Positions 10,201-22,400 of a stretch of DNA of 64,000 nt are shown piece by piece. The position numbers and the translations under genes were made by a program. How positions within the stretch are numbered: the first letter of the stretch is position 1; each line of letters starts with the position of its first letter. This DNA comes from Lineus longissimus. Lineage: Eukaryota; Nemertea; Pilidiophora; Heteronemertea; Lineidae. The stretch lies in contig NC_088325.1 of the NCBI RefSeq assembly GCF_910592395.1, forward strand, positions 13,766,109-13,830,108, given 5' to 3'. The notes under the pieces are model-generated. The model had not been told where the DNA came from and made no database searches. It saw only the letters and a list, made by a program, of their open reading frames with translations.

Positions 10201-13050
10201 TCACACGACATGTGTACTGCTAGGCCCGGGTGGTCCAATGGGGTGTGTGTAAAATGGACACAGCCAGGTATACATGGGGCCTGGAATGAAGTTTGAAGAG
10301 TTTTAATATCAGGGAGACTCTGTTGATATGGAGAGCCAATTATACACCATTAAATAACAGTCAGGAGGCATCGCTGTCCTCTTATCAGTCAACTACCATC
10401 ACCCCATTGTACTCAATTCTGAACCATATAGAACTTTTATTGGCCAAACTAACTTAGGACACGTGACAGATTCGGCAGCCTGGTGCCCCCTGGGACAGCA
10501 GGGCGATTTTCTGGTGCCCCATGATCCAGCATGGTGCCTCAACAAGCTGCCCAGAGAGTGAGTAGTCAGAAAGCTCTGCATGCCTAGTCTTGGGATTGGC
10601 AATGCTGTCCTCAACTGAGGGGTGGCCTAACAACAGTGTAAAAAAAAAACACAAACTAACTCCTGTTTATCAACTTACCATTCCCAAACACGTCTGCCAG
10701 TAAAGATATTTTCGGTCGCTTAGCTTTTCGCGGGCCCTTCCGCTGTATGTGTTCAACGGCTGTCTCATCATGGAGTACTGCCTGCATTTGATCACATCCA
10801 ATAGCGATGACGAATAAACCGAACATTATACACTCAATCACGAGAATTATGGTGTGAACTCTGAAAGATAGAAACACTATTTTCATATAGTTTTGTACTG
10901 AAATGAATAGTTTTAGAATAAAGTTTCTTTAAGTTTTAACTTCCAAATGGTTCCAGATCAAGAACCATAGAGAGGAATACTGGCCAAAGGACACCACCCT
11001 GACCACAAAACTCTGCGACTCTATGGCAAAACGCTCTAGGACAGGCGACTTGAGGGAATTCTGTACAACTTGGAGGACTTACATGCGCATATGTTTGGCT
11101 TCTTTTGACTTCTCACCCATCGGGTCTAGAATCCATGACACAACAACTAAAGAGATGGCATATAAAGACGCCAGACCTGAAATGACAATGGCATCAGTTT
11201 AGACTTTCAAGTCTACATTTCATCGAGAAAATTTCAACATTGATGTTGAGATTAACTGTTCTCATACCAGTATGTACACAAACTGTGCCTTCAAACTCAA
11301 TGGTGGGCAGTCGCTTTGTGATCTTACGCCCTGGGTGTTCGGTACGACAAGGAGCTGCCAAGAACACCTCTACTAGAAATTTCCAAGTACCCAGACCCAA
11401 TTAGACCAAGCTATACAGTGATTAGTTATAGGCTTACTACAATGCACCATAGAATAGTTACTCTGGACTGATTAGGCAGGGCGCTTTAAAACTTAAGATT
11501 GACACTGAAATTCACCTACCAGTATAAAACAGAAACTGTATAAAGAACTTTTGATTATATTCACCAACACAATTGTTGATCCTGAAAAGATGTGAAAAGA
11601 TTAACTAATTGAACTGACAGGTTGCGGAAAATGGTTGCGTGTTTATCCTACTTCATACAGGGCTGGGCCTTGCATGAGAGAACAGACCTTGAACCTCTGT
11701 GAAATCTATTGTGACTATTTACCTTTTGATCACAGTTTATATATTATAATCAACCTACTATGAGAGATTACATGCTGTGGTTTGATGGTAAGCTCTCTAG
11801 ACATTTCCATCCCAAGGTAAATGTTGGGGACAAAGTGAGGTCTGCTCTAGTCTTACAACTTGTCACAGCAGAAGATGTCAGAAATCGTGGCTATTAATAA
11901 ATGTTGCGAGGATCAACTCACCAAGGACAGTGATGGTCCATCCGACGAATACATCGCCGACATATCCGACAATGATGAGCTCTTGGCGGCCGATATGTCT
12001 CACATTTCATGCATACTGTCCACTCATCACCACCCTGGAAAGAAACAAGCCGAAAATTCTCCGCACTGCTTATTTAAAATGAAGGAGTCACACATGAACC
12101 TGGTAACCAGGATAACCAGGTGTATTGGGACCAAGACAATTCCCAGCCAATACTCACCTTCTCTACTTTCTTTTGACCGGAATGGATATCACTGAAGTCA
12201 ATGTCCGTGTCTGGTAGAGGTATGATCCCTGGGTCGGACAGCACCGCTCTCATGTGTGAGAAGATCAGCAGGAATAAGACCGAGTTGAATCCCAGTGCAT
12301 TGATTGAACCCCACAACCTGAAAGGAGGTTTACTTGCGATGAAGGCAGGAACAATACAAGACGTTCTAATTGAGTCTGAGAGAAAGTGCTTATGGTTATT
12401 TGCTCGATTCCCTGCACTACTGCAGGTGTCACTCTCTGTTAGTGTAACACGTACGTGTTTGTCTGGACCACCCTTGTAGTTTGTACCCCCCTGGCCCTGG
12501 TATCAATGGGGCCCATCTGCAGGCCTCATTGTTAAACAGAGACCTTAGCGTAACCCAAACATGGCCAATGGCCATGATTTCTTCATGACGCCATTGACGG
12601 TGTGATGCTCAATCCGCAATCGGCTGATAAGTGATAAATGTGATGGGTGTGGCACGTCGACACACACCGCCGTCTCGGTCACTAAATTTGGCTGTTGATC
12701 ATTGAATTTCTGAAACCTTATGTTAGTTAAACCTATAAAGCAACAGAGATGACAAATTCAACAAAAGAAGAAGAGAAATGCCAAAAAAGTAATGAGAGGA
12801 GACCTGTTCTACAGTTCCACTAAAATTCAACAGGTGGCGCCACAGCCTTTTTCCGAGATTTTTCGCTTTTACGCCCATCTTTCGCACCAAATATCTTGAC
12901 GATTTGACCATCAGTAGTGAGGGAAACTTACGTATCTGATAAAGTAGGCATAACCAGATGCCTGATTACAACATAGTCTGCATATAATACTGAGATATAT
13001 GTGATTAACACGCAAACAATGCCGCACGGATCAGTCCGAAAAACAACCAT
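10201..13050 (-). CDS. ZDHHC3: DHHC palmitoyltransferase, ZDHHC3/7 (GODZ) type, seven exons
   Basis: Enzymes of this family attach palmitate to cysteines of substrate proteins, mostly at the Golgi, through an acyl-cysteine intermediate. Exons (minus): 13050-12932, 12317-12158, 12034-11922, 11581-11520, 11176-11083, 10860-10679, 10280-10201; they sum exactly to 269 codons plus UGA. The N terminus starts [13 protein letters not shown]. Two membrane segments precede the DPG motif (residues 68-70). The Cys-rich domain (about 96-137) has [16 protein letters not shown] and the catalytic DHHCPW (126-131, active Cys129), then [12 protein letters not shown]. Two further membrane segments lead to DETAVE, the TTxE-like motif. 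The C terminus THVV resembles the PDZ ligand of ZDHHC3/7. I cannot separate ZDHHC3 from ZDHHC7, since invertebrates usually have one ancestor. The start was chosen because its ATG opens the conserved N terminus. It is head-to-head with TRAPPC4. Confidence 0.93.
10960..11055. repeat. Dispersed repeat, copy 1 (intronic)
   Basis: This stretch, containing AGAGAGGAATACTGGC followed by GGACAC and CTAGGACAG, resembles 62500-62615 over about 90 bp. It looks like an old copy of an interspersed element in a palmitoyltransferase intron. Confidence 0.5.
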
Positions 13051-13276
13051 TTTGCCTGCCAACGAAAACACAGTTTTCCATTTTTCTGATTTGTCTTTAA
13101 ACAAAATGTTGTCAAATGGCTAAATTCGTTGAAACAGGTGATATTTTATGCCTTGAAAAATATGAACATAATTGTTATAGACCTTTTGTTCTATTCTACA
13201 AATTTGACAGGTGAATTATTTTTATTTTCTGGCCAATGGGATTTCTTATTTTCTGCCAGTGAGGTCAAAAATCAAC
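13051..13276. promoter_or_regulatory. Bidirectional promoter between ZDHHC3-like and TRAPPC4
   Basis: Only 226 bp separate the two divergent start codons, so both 5' UTRs and core promoters must share this interval unless untranslated exons lie elsewhere. A CCAAT box sits at 13233-13237, 40 bp before the TRAPPC4 ATG. The TRAPPC4 start itself lies in AACATGGCG, a YY1-like word common at housekeeping-gene starts. No TATA box is obvious. Confidence 0.6.
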
Positions 13277-15166
13277 ATGGCGATTTTTTCAGTTTTCATT
13301 GTGAATCGTGCGGGTGGTTTAATCTATGATTATGACCACTCTGCGCCTAAAACAGAAGTTGAATACACGTTCAGCTATCCCTTAGAACCGGTTCTAAAGA
13401 TATTTGATGAAAGAATTGTCGTAGCTTTCGGTCAAAGGGATGGCGTGAAAGGTGAAGACCCGCCCCTTCTCTTGTGTTCTGTAGTGCATTGGCCCTGTAC
13501 ATTTTGTAGGCCAACATTCAGGGTGTTACAAAAAATGATCAGGTGATGAAACTCGGTGGTTTGTAACTTATTCGAAGGTGGTCTGCATCAAATATCGTCC
13601 CAAGGCCAAAAAAATGTGTTGTGGGCCCTACTTCACCATGTTCACTTGCATAATAATTTTGTTGTGTTTAGTGAGACTGTCAAGGCTAAATTAAAAAAAG
13701 TCGACGTGTCACACTCAGTGTTACTGTTGTTGAAATTGAATGCTTTTATTGCTTGATTGTTTCTAACCATTGCATGTCTTCCATTTCAGTTGGCCACACT
13801 GTCCTTGGGATCAACGGCATTCCTTCCGCAGGCCGTTCATTGGAAGATGGCCGTGACATCCTGGAGACCATAGCCAATGAAGAAAACTACCCGATCGCCA
13901 TTAAATTTGGGCGGCCGCGGCTAACCACCAATGAAAAGATAATGTTGGCTAGCATGTTCCATTCGTAAGTAAGATTATTAAATGTAGTCCTGAAATTCAC
14001 AGATTCTGTCCAGTCCACCTGAATATTGCCTGAATTTAAACTAAACTCCGGTTAGTGTCCTGTATACATATGTCAAGTTAAGTAGCCTACTTTGACCTGG
14101 CTAGTCACTGGACATAAAATGCTCACATGCACTGACGGAAGTTATATCTAAAATTTGTACTTGTTTCACCTTTATCACTATGAATGTATTGTATTATAGG
14201 AATAACCTATATTCAATAGAATAGTTCCTCATATGGTTCTGAAACTGGTTATTATAAAATCGCCATACTATTTTCATTCACATTCCAGGTTGTTTGCAAT
14301 TGGCTCACAACTTTCTCCGGAGCCTCGGTCTTCTGGAATAGAGGTCTTAGAAACGGATACATTCAAATTATGGTGCTCACAAACTCTAACTGGTTAGTTG
14401 TTCCGCAGCTACAAACGGAATAGAAGAATCTAGAATAATATACATAATATGGGAGGAAATTTACCTTTATGACCAGTGAAGCTTTTATTGAGGGAGATTT
14501 GTCAACATTTTAAGGGGTTTTCACATTATACGAGCATAAACAAAATGGTGGAGCGTAGACCAGACTGGCTAGGCACACAACAAACTTGTGAAACATAGCT
14601 GCGTCCCCTTAATTTATGTGCTATAGGTTCTATTTTATCTTCCAGGAATCAAATTTATCATAATCTCCGACCCAAAACAGACAGGATTAGAAGCACTCTT
14701 GAAAAAGTTGTATGAAGTCTACGCCGATTTTGCCCTGAAGAATCCATTCTATTCCATTGATATGCCAATTAGGTAAGTTCATGAGTTATTGGTGTCTCAT
14801 CTTGAAAGTGATACAAAAAGGAAACGTGTTTAAAACCCAGCCATTGTTGGATTGTTCCACCTGTCCTCTTGAGAAGTCTGGTGGGAGCAAATTACTTTTG
14901 AAAAGAAGATGCTCTTCAAACAAGTCGAGAGGTTTCAAATATTTCCAAAAATGTACATTTTGGACGACTCTTCAGATGCATTGGGCTCTATTGTCACAAA
15001 GCCCTTTCTTCAGGATGGTGATTGCTTGGTAATTCTCAAATCACGCTGCACCAGTTGATAAGTTGTAAAGCGCTTTCTTCCTTGTATCTTCAGATGTGAA
15101 CTTTTCGACCAAAATCTACAGAGTACAATAGACCAGGCAGAAAGATTAGGTGTGGCAAATATCTGA
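13277..15166 (+). CDS. TRAPPC4: Trafficking protein particle complex subunit 4 (synbindin)
   Basis: TRAPPC4 is a longin-fold core subunit of the TRAPP complexes, which activate Rab1/Ypt1 and tether vesicles in ER-Golgi transport. Five exons (13277-13451, 13790-13964, 14289-14392, 14646-14772, 15094-15166) with correct AG/GT borders give 217 residues, close to the 219 of the human protein. Recognisable segments in order are [110 protein letters not shown] and ELFDQNL. The stop is TGA at 15164-15166. No internal disruption is visible. The gene diverges from the palmitoyltransferase. Identification is secure over the full length. Confidence 0.97.
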
Positions 15167-15639
15167 GGAGCCAAGGACCAGGGGTGGTTTTCTGTCTTGG
15201 ATAAAAGAACTGTGCTGTGACTACTGCCAGGTGTTTGCATTAACGAAGACGGAGAGATGACCGAAGGAGAAAGCCGGTTACTTTGTCTAAATGGGTTGAC
15301 ATGTACCACTGTACTATGAAACAAAAATGCCACGAAAACTTTTGTCAGTTTGTGGTGCTGAATTAGCCAGTTGGGCTGCATGTTTGCCTTGCATTTTGAA
15401 TAGGGGAGCAGAATAGACAAATAGAAAACTTTTTAGGGATTCAAAAATTGCGTTCAGATTCTCTTGTTTAGAATCTTATGTTGTAAATAATGTGATGTAA
15501 ATTATTTCAATTGTTCATATGTAAATACTAAATATAACATAACTGTGAATGGAAAAATGCTTTGTCTTTTTTTATCAAAAGACCCCCCCCTCCTGGTTGT
15601 TTTATCCCCCCTTTTATTGCATCGGTAGATTGGCGCCTG

Positions 15640-15895
15640 AATTGGCGATGAAATTGGCTCTACCATAGTTCAAGTGACTTCCGCAGATGGCAGCACCATG
15701 CCAGCGCCTGGAATGGATGGGCGATGAAATTGTCTCTACCATAGTTCAAGTGACTTCTCGCAGATGGCAGCACCATGCCAGCGCCTGGAATGGATAGGCG
15801 ATGAAATTGTCTCTACCATAGTTCAAGTGACTTCTCGCAGATGGCAGCACCATGCCAGTGACTTCTGGTAGATCGCAGCACCATGCCGTGTCGCG
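15640..15895. repeat. Tandem repeat, about 77-bp unit, three copies
   Basis: Units start at about 15644, 15720 and 15797 with GGCGATGAAATTG. Each contains CTACCATAGTTCAAGTGACT and GCAGCACCATGCCAG. The last unit is degenerate. The array lies in the spacer between TRAPPC4 and the polycystin gene. Confidence 0.85.
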
Positions 15896-16180
15896 CCAGC
15901 GAGTTTTTTTACAGGTAGGTTCGTACCATTGTGTACATTGACAGCCAATCAGAGCTCAGTAACTTCGCCTGACGTCATCAAGTAAGAAACGCACGTGTTG
16001 TTATTCAGTAAACAAGATCAGCGATGCACACTGACAAATGGTGCGAGTTCGAATCTCGGTAGGACTTCTTTTTCTTGCTTTTTTTTCATTTACTTAATTA
16101 TTTTAATAATAAATTTCTCTTCGGAAATGTACACAATGTACACAATGGTACGAACCTAAAAAAAAAACTCACGTCGCGCT
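15893..16180. mobile_element. MITE/SINE-like element with terminal inverted repeats
   Basis: About 40-bp inverted ends (15901-15940 and 16131-16170) share GGTTCGTACCATTGTGTAC and a T/A run. GTCGCGC occurs just outside both ends and may be a target duplication. The interior contains GAGTTCGAATCTC near 16045-16060, similar to a tRNA B box, followed by T-runs that could end pol III transcription. A non-autonomous element is the simplest reading. Confidence 0.55.
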
Positions 16181-16471
16181 CGTATTCCTGCTGGTGGGAG
16201 ATTGTGTCTGTCCTTTGACAGATTGGGCGACAGTCCTCCATGGCTATCTTGTATCAATTCACCTTTCCAACAAAATCGACCAGGTTCCAAATCTCTCCAC
16301 CAAGAAGCACCGCCGTGTCAGTCCTCGGCCTGGTGACAGTCGAATCAATATCACGCACTTGAACCATTACAATAGACCAGACAACATTTTTTGTTAGTAC
16401 GTTGATCAAGAAAACATGAAATATTTGGCGAGTGCGCCGAACTAATTAGCGGATTAGTTTATTTGTCACAG

Positions 16472-19400
16472 ACAACAAGCTTCTGGCCCGCGGGTTCTGG
16501 CCATGCGGAACCTGCATCAAGGACAAACTTCACGGTGACCAGGACGAATTACTACAGGGGACGGCGTTCGTCACCAGAACAGGACCGTCCTTCTGAGATT
16601 GAGAACACCAAGGAAGGAGAAATTTATAAGCGAGACCTCTACAATGCTGGATTATTTATTCCGTTCGTTGGTTTAGGATTCTGGATCGGAACCAGGCCTG
16701 ATGATATGGAGCTTTACAGGCTTTTTCACGACTTCATCTTGCCTTGGATTTTGATTGTTAGCAGAGCTCCGGGATTGGGAGGTAAGTTGTTCAAATATCA
16801 TGTTCTCAGTTATAGGTATCATCAATGATTTAGTTCACGACCAGAATGCAATGCATGCCAACGCCATGTTGACTTCACCGAGACATTGGCTTCTTTTTTG
16901 TCTCCAGTGGCTTGGAAGCTCACAGAGACAGAGTCCCCTCCAACTCCACGGACTCGTTCTATGGAATACCCATCTGTGATAACAGCATGCCCGTAGTCTC
17001 TTCCAACACTTGTTAGTCAGTTTTAATGACTTTTCACTTCAGAACTTTAAAAGTGTTTGCAATATATTTGACATTTCCTCAAACACTGTCAGTTTCAAGT
17101 AGGCGGCCAGCCCGTGACATGTAACAATGCATGGAGGTATCAAACACTTGGAAAAGCGGTATAAATTGATCCACAACAGGATATCCTTTGCCATGATTCA
17201 CACGCTGGGTGGGTTGTACAGCTGCTTGTCCTCGACGAACGGTTGAGATAAAGTATCGGAATGAAACAACATTTACTCAGCTTCCTGGCGTAATACATTG
17301 CACCAACAAAGGGAAGTTACTTGACTATTACCGTTAAAATATTTAGTGCGAGATCCGTAGCGCAGCTACTTCAGACGGTTGAAGGACTGGACTTCAATTC
17401 ACGATGGCTAGCCTTTCTGACATACCGCTATTTTGAAACATGTTTTTGAAAATATACTCTCCGACGGGTACCAGTGTGTTAAGAAGTGATTACCGTGGCC
17501 TATTACTACTGCACTCATTTCTCTGTATTACATAAGTCTCAATGCCCAAACATAGTCCCTCCAAAGCTTGCCATATTCTTCAGCCTACTACAACCTGGTT
17601 TTCAAGACTGGTGACTCTGGCACAGACGAGGATGTCTATGCCCAAATCATCGCCTACTACTCGAGGTCTAACATCAAGATTCTGAAGGTCAAGGACAAGA
17701 GTTTGAGTTTCAAACCAGGGAGGTAAGATTCGATTTTGACAAAAATACGCTTTTCAAATAATAACATTGATGAAATATATTGCTCAACGGTAGGTTAATT
17801 GATTGAAAGAACGAACCGATCCTAAAAAGTTTTCCATTTAGAGATTCATCAATTTATGGTGACACAAGATACTATTAGGTAATAGGGTGGTTAGGATCCA
17901 AGAAACTAACGTAAACGTGAACGTACATTCCCAAAGATTTTGAAGCCTCGGGACAGTTCTCTCAGGATACGTTTTGATATCGTGAAACAACATTCTTTAA
18001 TTTCAGTATTGACAAGTTCAGTGTGTTCACAACCGACTATGGGGTCATTGAGAAGGTGGTTGTCGGGCTTGCGAAGACCCCACCCGACAGGGAATGGAAT
18101 CTCTCTTCGGTAGGTTGCTATAGACGAAATCAAACTTTCAAATGGGACGGGCGACGCACTGGGAACACACCCGAGCGGGGAACGCCGACTGGGTATGACA
18201 ACTTACAAAGCGTTGTCCATCAGATATCAAAGTGAAAAGTTAGTCTGTTGTCTAATTTCTCTGTGTTTCCGTCTTTATTTTCAGGTGTCCATTATTGATC
18301 ACTTCAGAGATGACGTCATTACTACCAACTCGAGCAGTTGGCTGCTGTCAAAATCAACACAGACGGAAGTCACCATCGATTTACCAGGTATAAAGTTACC
18401 CCGTCTATGCACAAATTGCGCCGACAGTTATGATAGGTAGTAAGTGTGCCTATTGTTGTTGAGTTTTGAATTTTGCAGCCGCAACGAAAAGCTGAATTTA
18501 CGTTGCAACGCCGTACCGGTGTAATGTTTTTTGTGGTCCCTATATCTCCGTCATTCCATACAATTGACAGCTCACGAGACTATTACTTTTCAAAGTTGTT
18601 TACGTTCTCAACCTGTGCTGTTTTTACCTCGGAGGCATAACGATATTTCAGTGAATGGTTTCTGGAGTATGTGGGCCCCTTGGAGCGCTTGTTCCCAGTC
18701 CTGCGGACGAGGGAAAAGCACGCGGGTGCGGAGATGCGACAATCCTAGGCCCACGCCAAGCGGCGAAGACTGCAATGGAACAGACACGGAAGGCGTGGAG
18801 TGCAGCACAGATCCCTGCCCAGGTAGTCCAGAATAATATCACTGGCGGGTTTGAACGAGCAGTATCTCGAGATAACCGAGACGCCATTACTGCTCCTTTA
18901 ATACCTAGCATCTTAGTACATAGCCGAAATGCATGTATCACGCATATGAAAAAACCATATGTAGCTGAAACGAAATTGGCATCTTTGTATGTTACCATAT
19001 TAAACTGGTTTCCAACTAAAACGACAGAGTGGTGACAGAGTGGTATATGTTTGGCTAAGAATTTGAGGGTTTTTTCAGTGACCGGTGGTTGGTCAGCGTG
19101 GTCACTATGGCAGCATTGTTCGGTCACGTGCGGCAACGGGTTCCAGTCGCGGTCACGGTCATGTGATAGCCCTGCTCCAGCACGTGGCGGCGCTACATGC
19201 AAAGGAAGCGAAGAGTCCGCGAAGCCTTGCAAGTCACCCATAGAGTGTCCAAGTACGTGTTCGTAGAATCATTTTGTAGTCGTGATCAACAAGAAAATCA
19301 AACTCATTACTTGTTTTATTCGAACGTCATATCAGTCACTGGCGTATTTGTTTCCCTAAATCCGGTTCGGTCCAACTAGAGCCTCCATTTATATATATAC

Positions 19401-22400
19401 GCTTGTTGATCAGAGACCATCAATAGAACTGGACCGGCTGATAGAAGACACAAAACGCCTGCTGGTCTGGATTGAAACTCCATATACAGTGTGTCATCTT
19501 TAGAAATATGTGAACGCTAACATCCTATTTTTCAGTCAACGGAAACTGGGGTGAATGGCAAGCATGGAGCACATGTTCAGTCACATGCAGTATAGGGACG
19601 AGGATGCGATCACGTGACTGTGATAATCCCGCTCCTCGGCATAACGGGCGTAGCTGTGAGGGGTCAGCGATACAGACGGAACGCTGTGATTCGCGGGTAC
19701 AGTGCCCAGGTGAGTGATACTCCATTATTTCTTAGGCTCTTTTTGGACATTCCATAGATTACAAATTCTTACACAGCAGTTGAAACCAACGTGTAGGCCT
19801 AGTGGTCATCCAGTTCTCGAAGGAGGAAGCTCATGGATGGATTCGTTTGACTGACACCGCGGCTCCTATGAGTGTATTAAGAGCCGTGCTCCTCGTTATA
19901 GTTGATTACAAGCAATTCCTTCTCCTTCTGTGTGCCCATTATTCAATCTGAAGCACAAAACTTTGAAACTTTTAAGCCTGTCGGCGACGGTGGTTCACAT
20001 ATCTGGGTTGCTTGCATTGCGGAAAATTTGTGGAAGACAGATCAGCAGATATAGCATCGTTCATTGAATATTGTCTCTAGAGTCCCAGAAGCAAAGTTCG
20101 TGTGCAAGAGTTGAGAATCTAAGAGAAAATGGAAATTACAAGTCCTTCGGCAACGGTGGTTTTTGTGGTGTGTATATCGGGTGCTTGTCACACACTTAAT
20201 GTTATTCGCGATCTTTTTTAATCTTTTAGTCAATGGAGGATGGAGTTCGTGGAACGACTGGTCTCAGTGCGCCGGGAACTGTGAGATGGGTAGAACATCA
20301 CGGTCCAGGTCATGTGACTCGCCAGAGCAAGCGCATGGCGGCCTTGATTGCCCTGGTGATCGAGAAGAGAAGAGAGAGTGTCCATTGAAGCCCTGTCCAG
20401 GTAGACCTATTCCACTCTGTATAAAATCTCAAATCCCAATAGTGCTTAACTTGGTTGACATTCCTCGCAATTGCACTGGACTTATACTAATCAAGTTTTA
20501 GTTTTCCCGTTTCGAGAGAATGGGCAAAACGAAGCTAATGAAAAAGCCTTCGGACAGCCAGGTTCATGCTCTACCCTGATTTATCGGCCATGTAATCACC
20601 AGACCTGAAGAAGGCTACGTCGTCGTCAACTACATGTATCCATTACTCCTGGTAACTAAGTTTTCACAACAATGGCACTTTGCTACCATCTTCAACACGC
20701 ATCTTCAATTTCAGTTCATGGTTTTTGGGGGCCGTGGAGTCCTTGGGATCAGTGCGATGAACACTGTGGGAAGGGGGCGAGCCGCCGCCGCAGACTCTGC
20801 GATTCTCCAGCACCGAAGCACGGCGGTCGACCATGCGCTGGAGATAATCAGGAGATAAGAGAATGCTTCCTAAGACCTTGCCCAGGTGACCACACGTTTG
20901 TCAATTTATCGAATTTTCTTGATTTTTAGGAAGATGCAAGTGCGATCCCAGTCGATTTTAGTATCAATGGAAAGTAGCATATGCATATATAAATTTCTAT
21001 CTTTAAAGTACCATTATTTCTAATGTTCTTTTTAGTCCATGGCTCTTGGGGACCTTGGAATCCCTGGAACTCCTGTTCAGTGACCTGCGGCCCTGGCTCA
21101 CGTAGTAGGACGCGCCTCTGCGATAGCCCTGAACCAGCACATGGAGGCAATTTTTGCAGTGGAGAAAGCATGGAAAGAGAGGATTGCAAGATAAAGAATT
21201 GCCCAGGTAAAATTTTTCATTCACAAAGTTTGAAGTAAAGCGTTTGAAACTTCTTCTTGAACAAAGTTGATCACAAACGCACCAAGGCTTGACATGATAA
21301 AGCTGATTGCTCTGTCTTCCAGTTCATGGCCAATGGTCATCATGGAATCCATGGAGTCCCTGCACAACCTCCTGCGGGGCTGACAGTAGCAAAACACGGA
21401 CTCGAGCATGTTCTTCTCCGCGCCCGTCATTCGGAGGCGACTCGTGCCTTGGTGACGTGATGGAGAAAGCCCTTTGTATGAGGAAGCCGTGTCCAGTGCA
21501 TGGTTCATGGAGTGCTTGGGGTCCTTGGAGCAACTGCTCAGTAGCGTGTGACAGCGGCATCAGAACCCACCAACGCCTCTGCTCCGACCCTGCACCACAA
21601 TATGGCGGTCGAGGTTGCAGAGGCAAAGATACTGAAAGCGAAGTTTGTGAAGAGAAGTCTTGTGTTGGTAGGTATGGCACTAGTCAAGACAACGCTTGTA
21701 CCACTGTGAGGTTTCATGACACAAACTCTGAGGCGATATGGCACTGAAAACTCTCGAGGACAGCCGTCTTCGTTACCAAAACGGACTGACTGTCAGCTCG
21801 TATCTCAAAAATTCCGATCGAAGAAGAAGACGTCGTTTCTTTGAATACACCAGTCGACTTCCTGTCGAAGCACTTGGATGTAAATCAATTTACAAAAGTT
21901 CAGCTTTTCTGCTCATGTTGTATTATTTTCGAATCAAATACGACGTCTGTGGAGAGAGTCGGTCAAATAGCAACATGTGGAAGCACCAATTCTTACATTT
22001 CTTACCATATTTTCAGATCCAGAGGATAATTTCAAATCGGCGATGGCTGATTTATTTGGATCAGATAATGAGGTACACTGTTGTTCACATTCATTTTGAT
22101 GTTTTCTTTGGCAATGCACAATTTGTTACAAGAGTTTGCCTTTGGGAAAAGTCAAATATGAACACGTTTATCTGATTGTGAAAATCGCAGTTCTTGCAAG
22201 GCGTCTTCTATAAAGGCCTACACGAAATTAGAATCTGCCGGGGCAAACGACCAAGTGAGAAAAGGTATGAAAAAGGGCACCTGTGTGGAGAAGGAGGGAA
22301 CCCATAGCAAGATTATTGACCACAAAATACGATTTATACCCTAACATACCAGGAAAGAACATTCATCCAACACCAGACATTATAGCCTTTATCCCTTTTT

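Noticed and set aside
19390-19400. Candidate TATA box for an internal promoter in the polycystin gene
   Set aside because: TATATATATAC is a short simple repeat within an intron, with no supporting start-site context.
22191-22264. Possible extra polycystin exon with AG/GT borders
   Set aside because: Its length (74 nt) breaks the frame into the next exon at 22431, while joining 22072 directly to 22431 keeps it.
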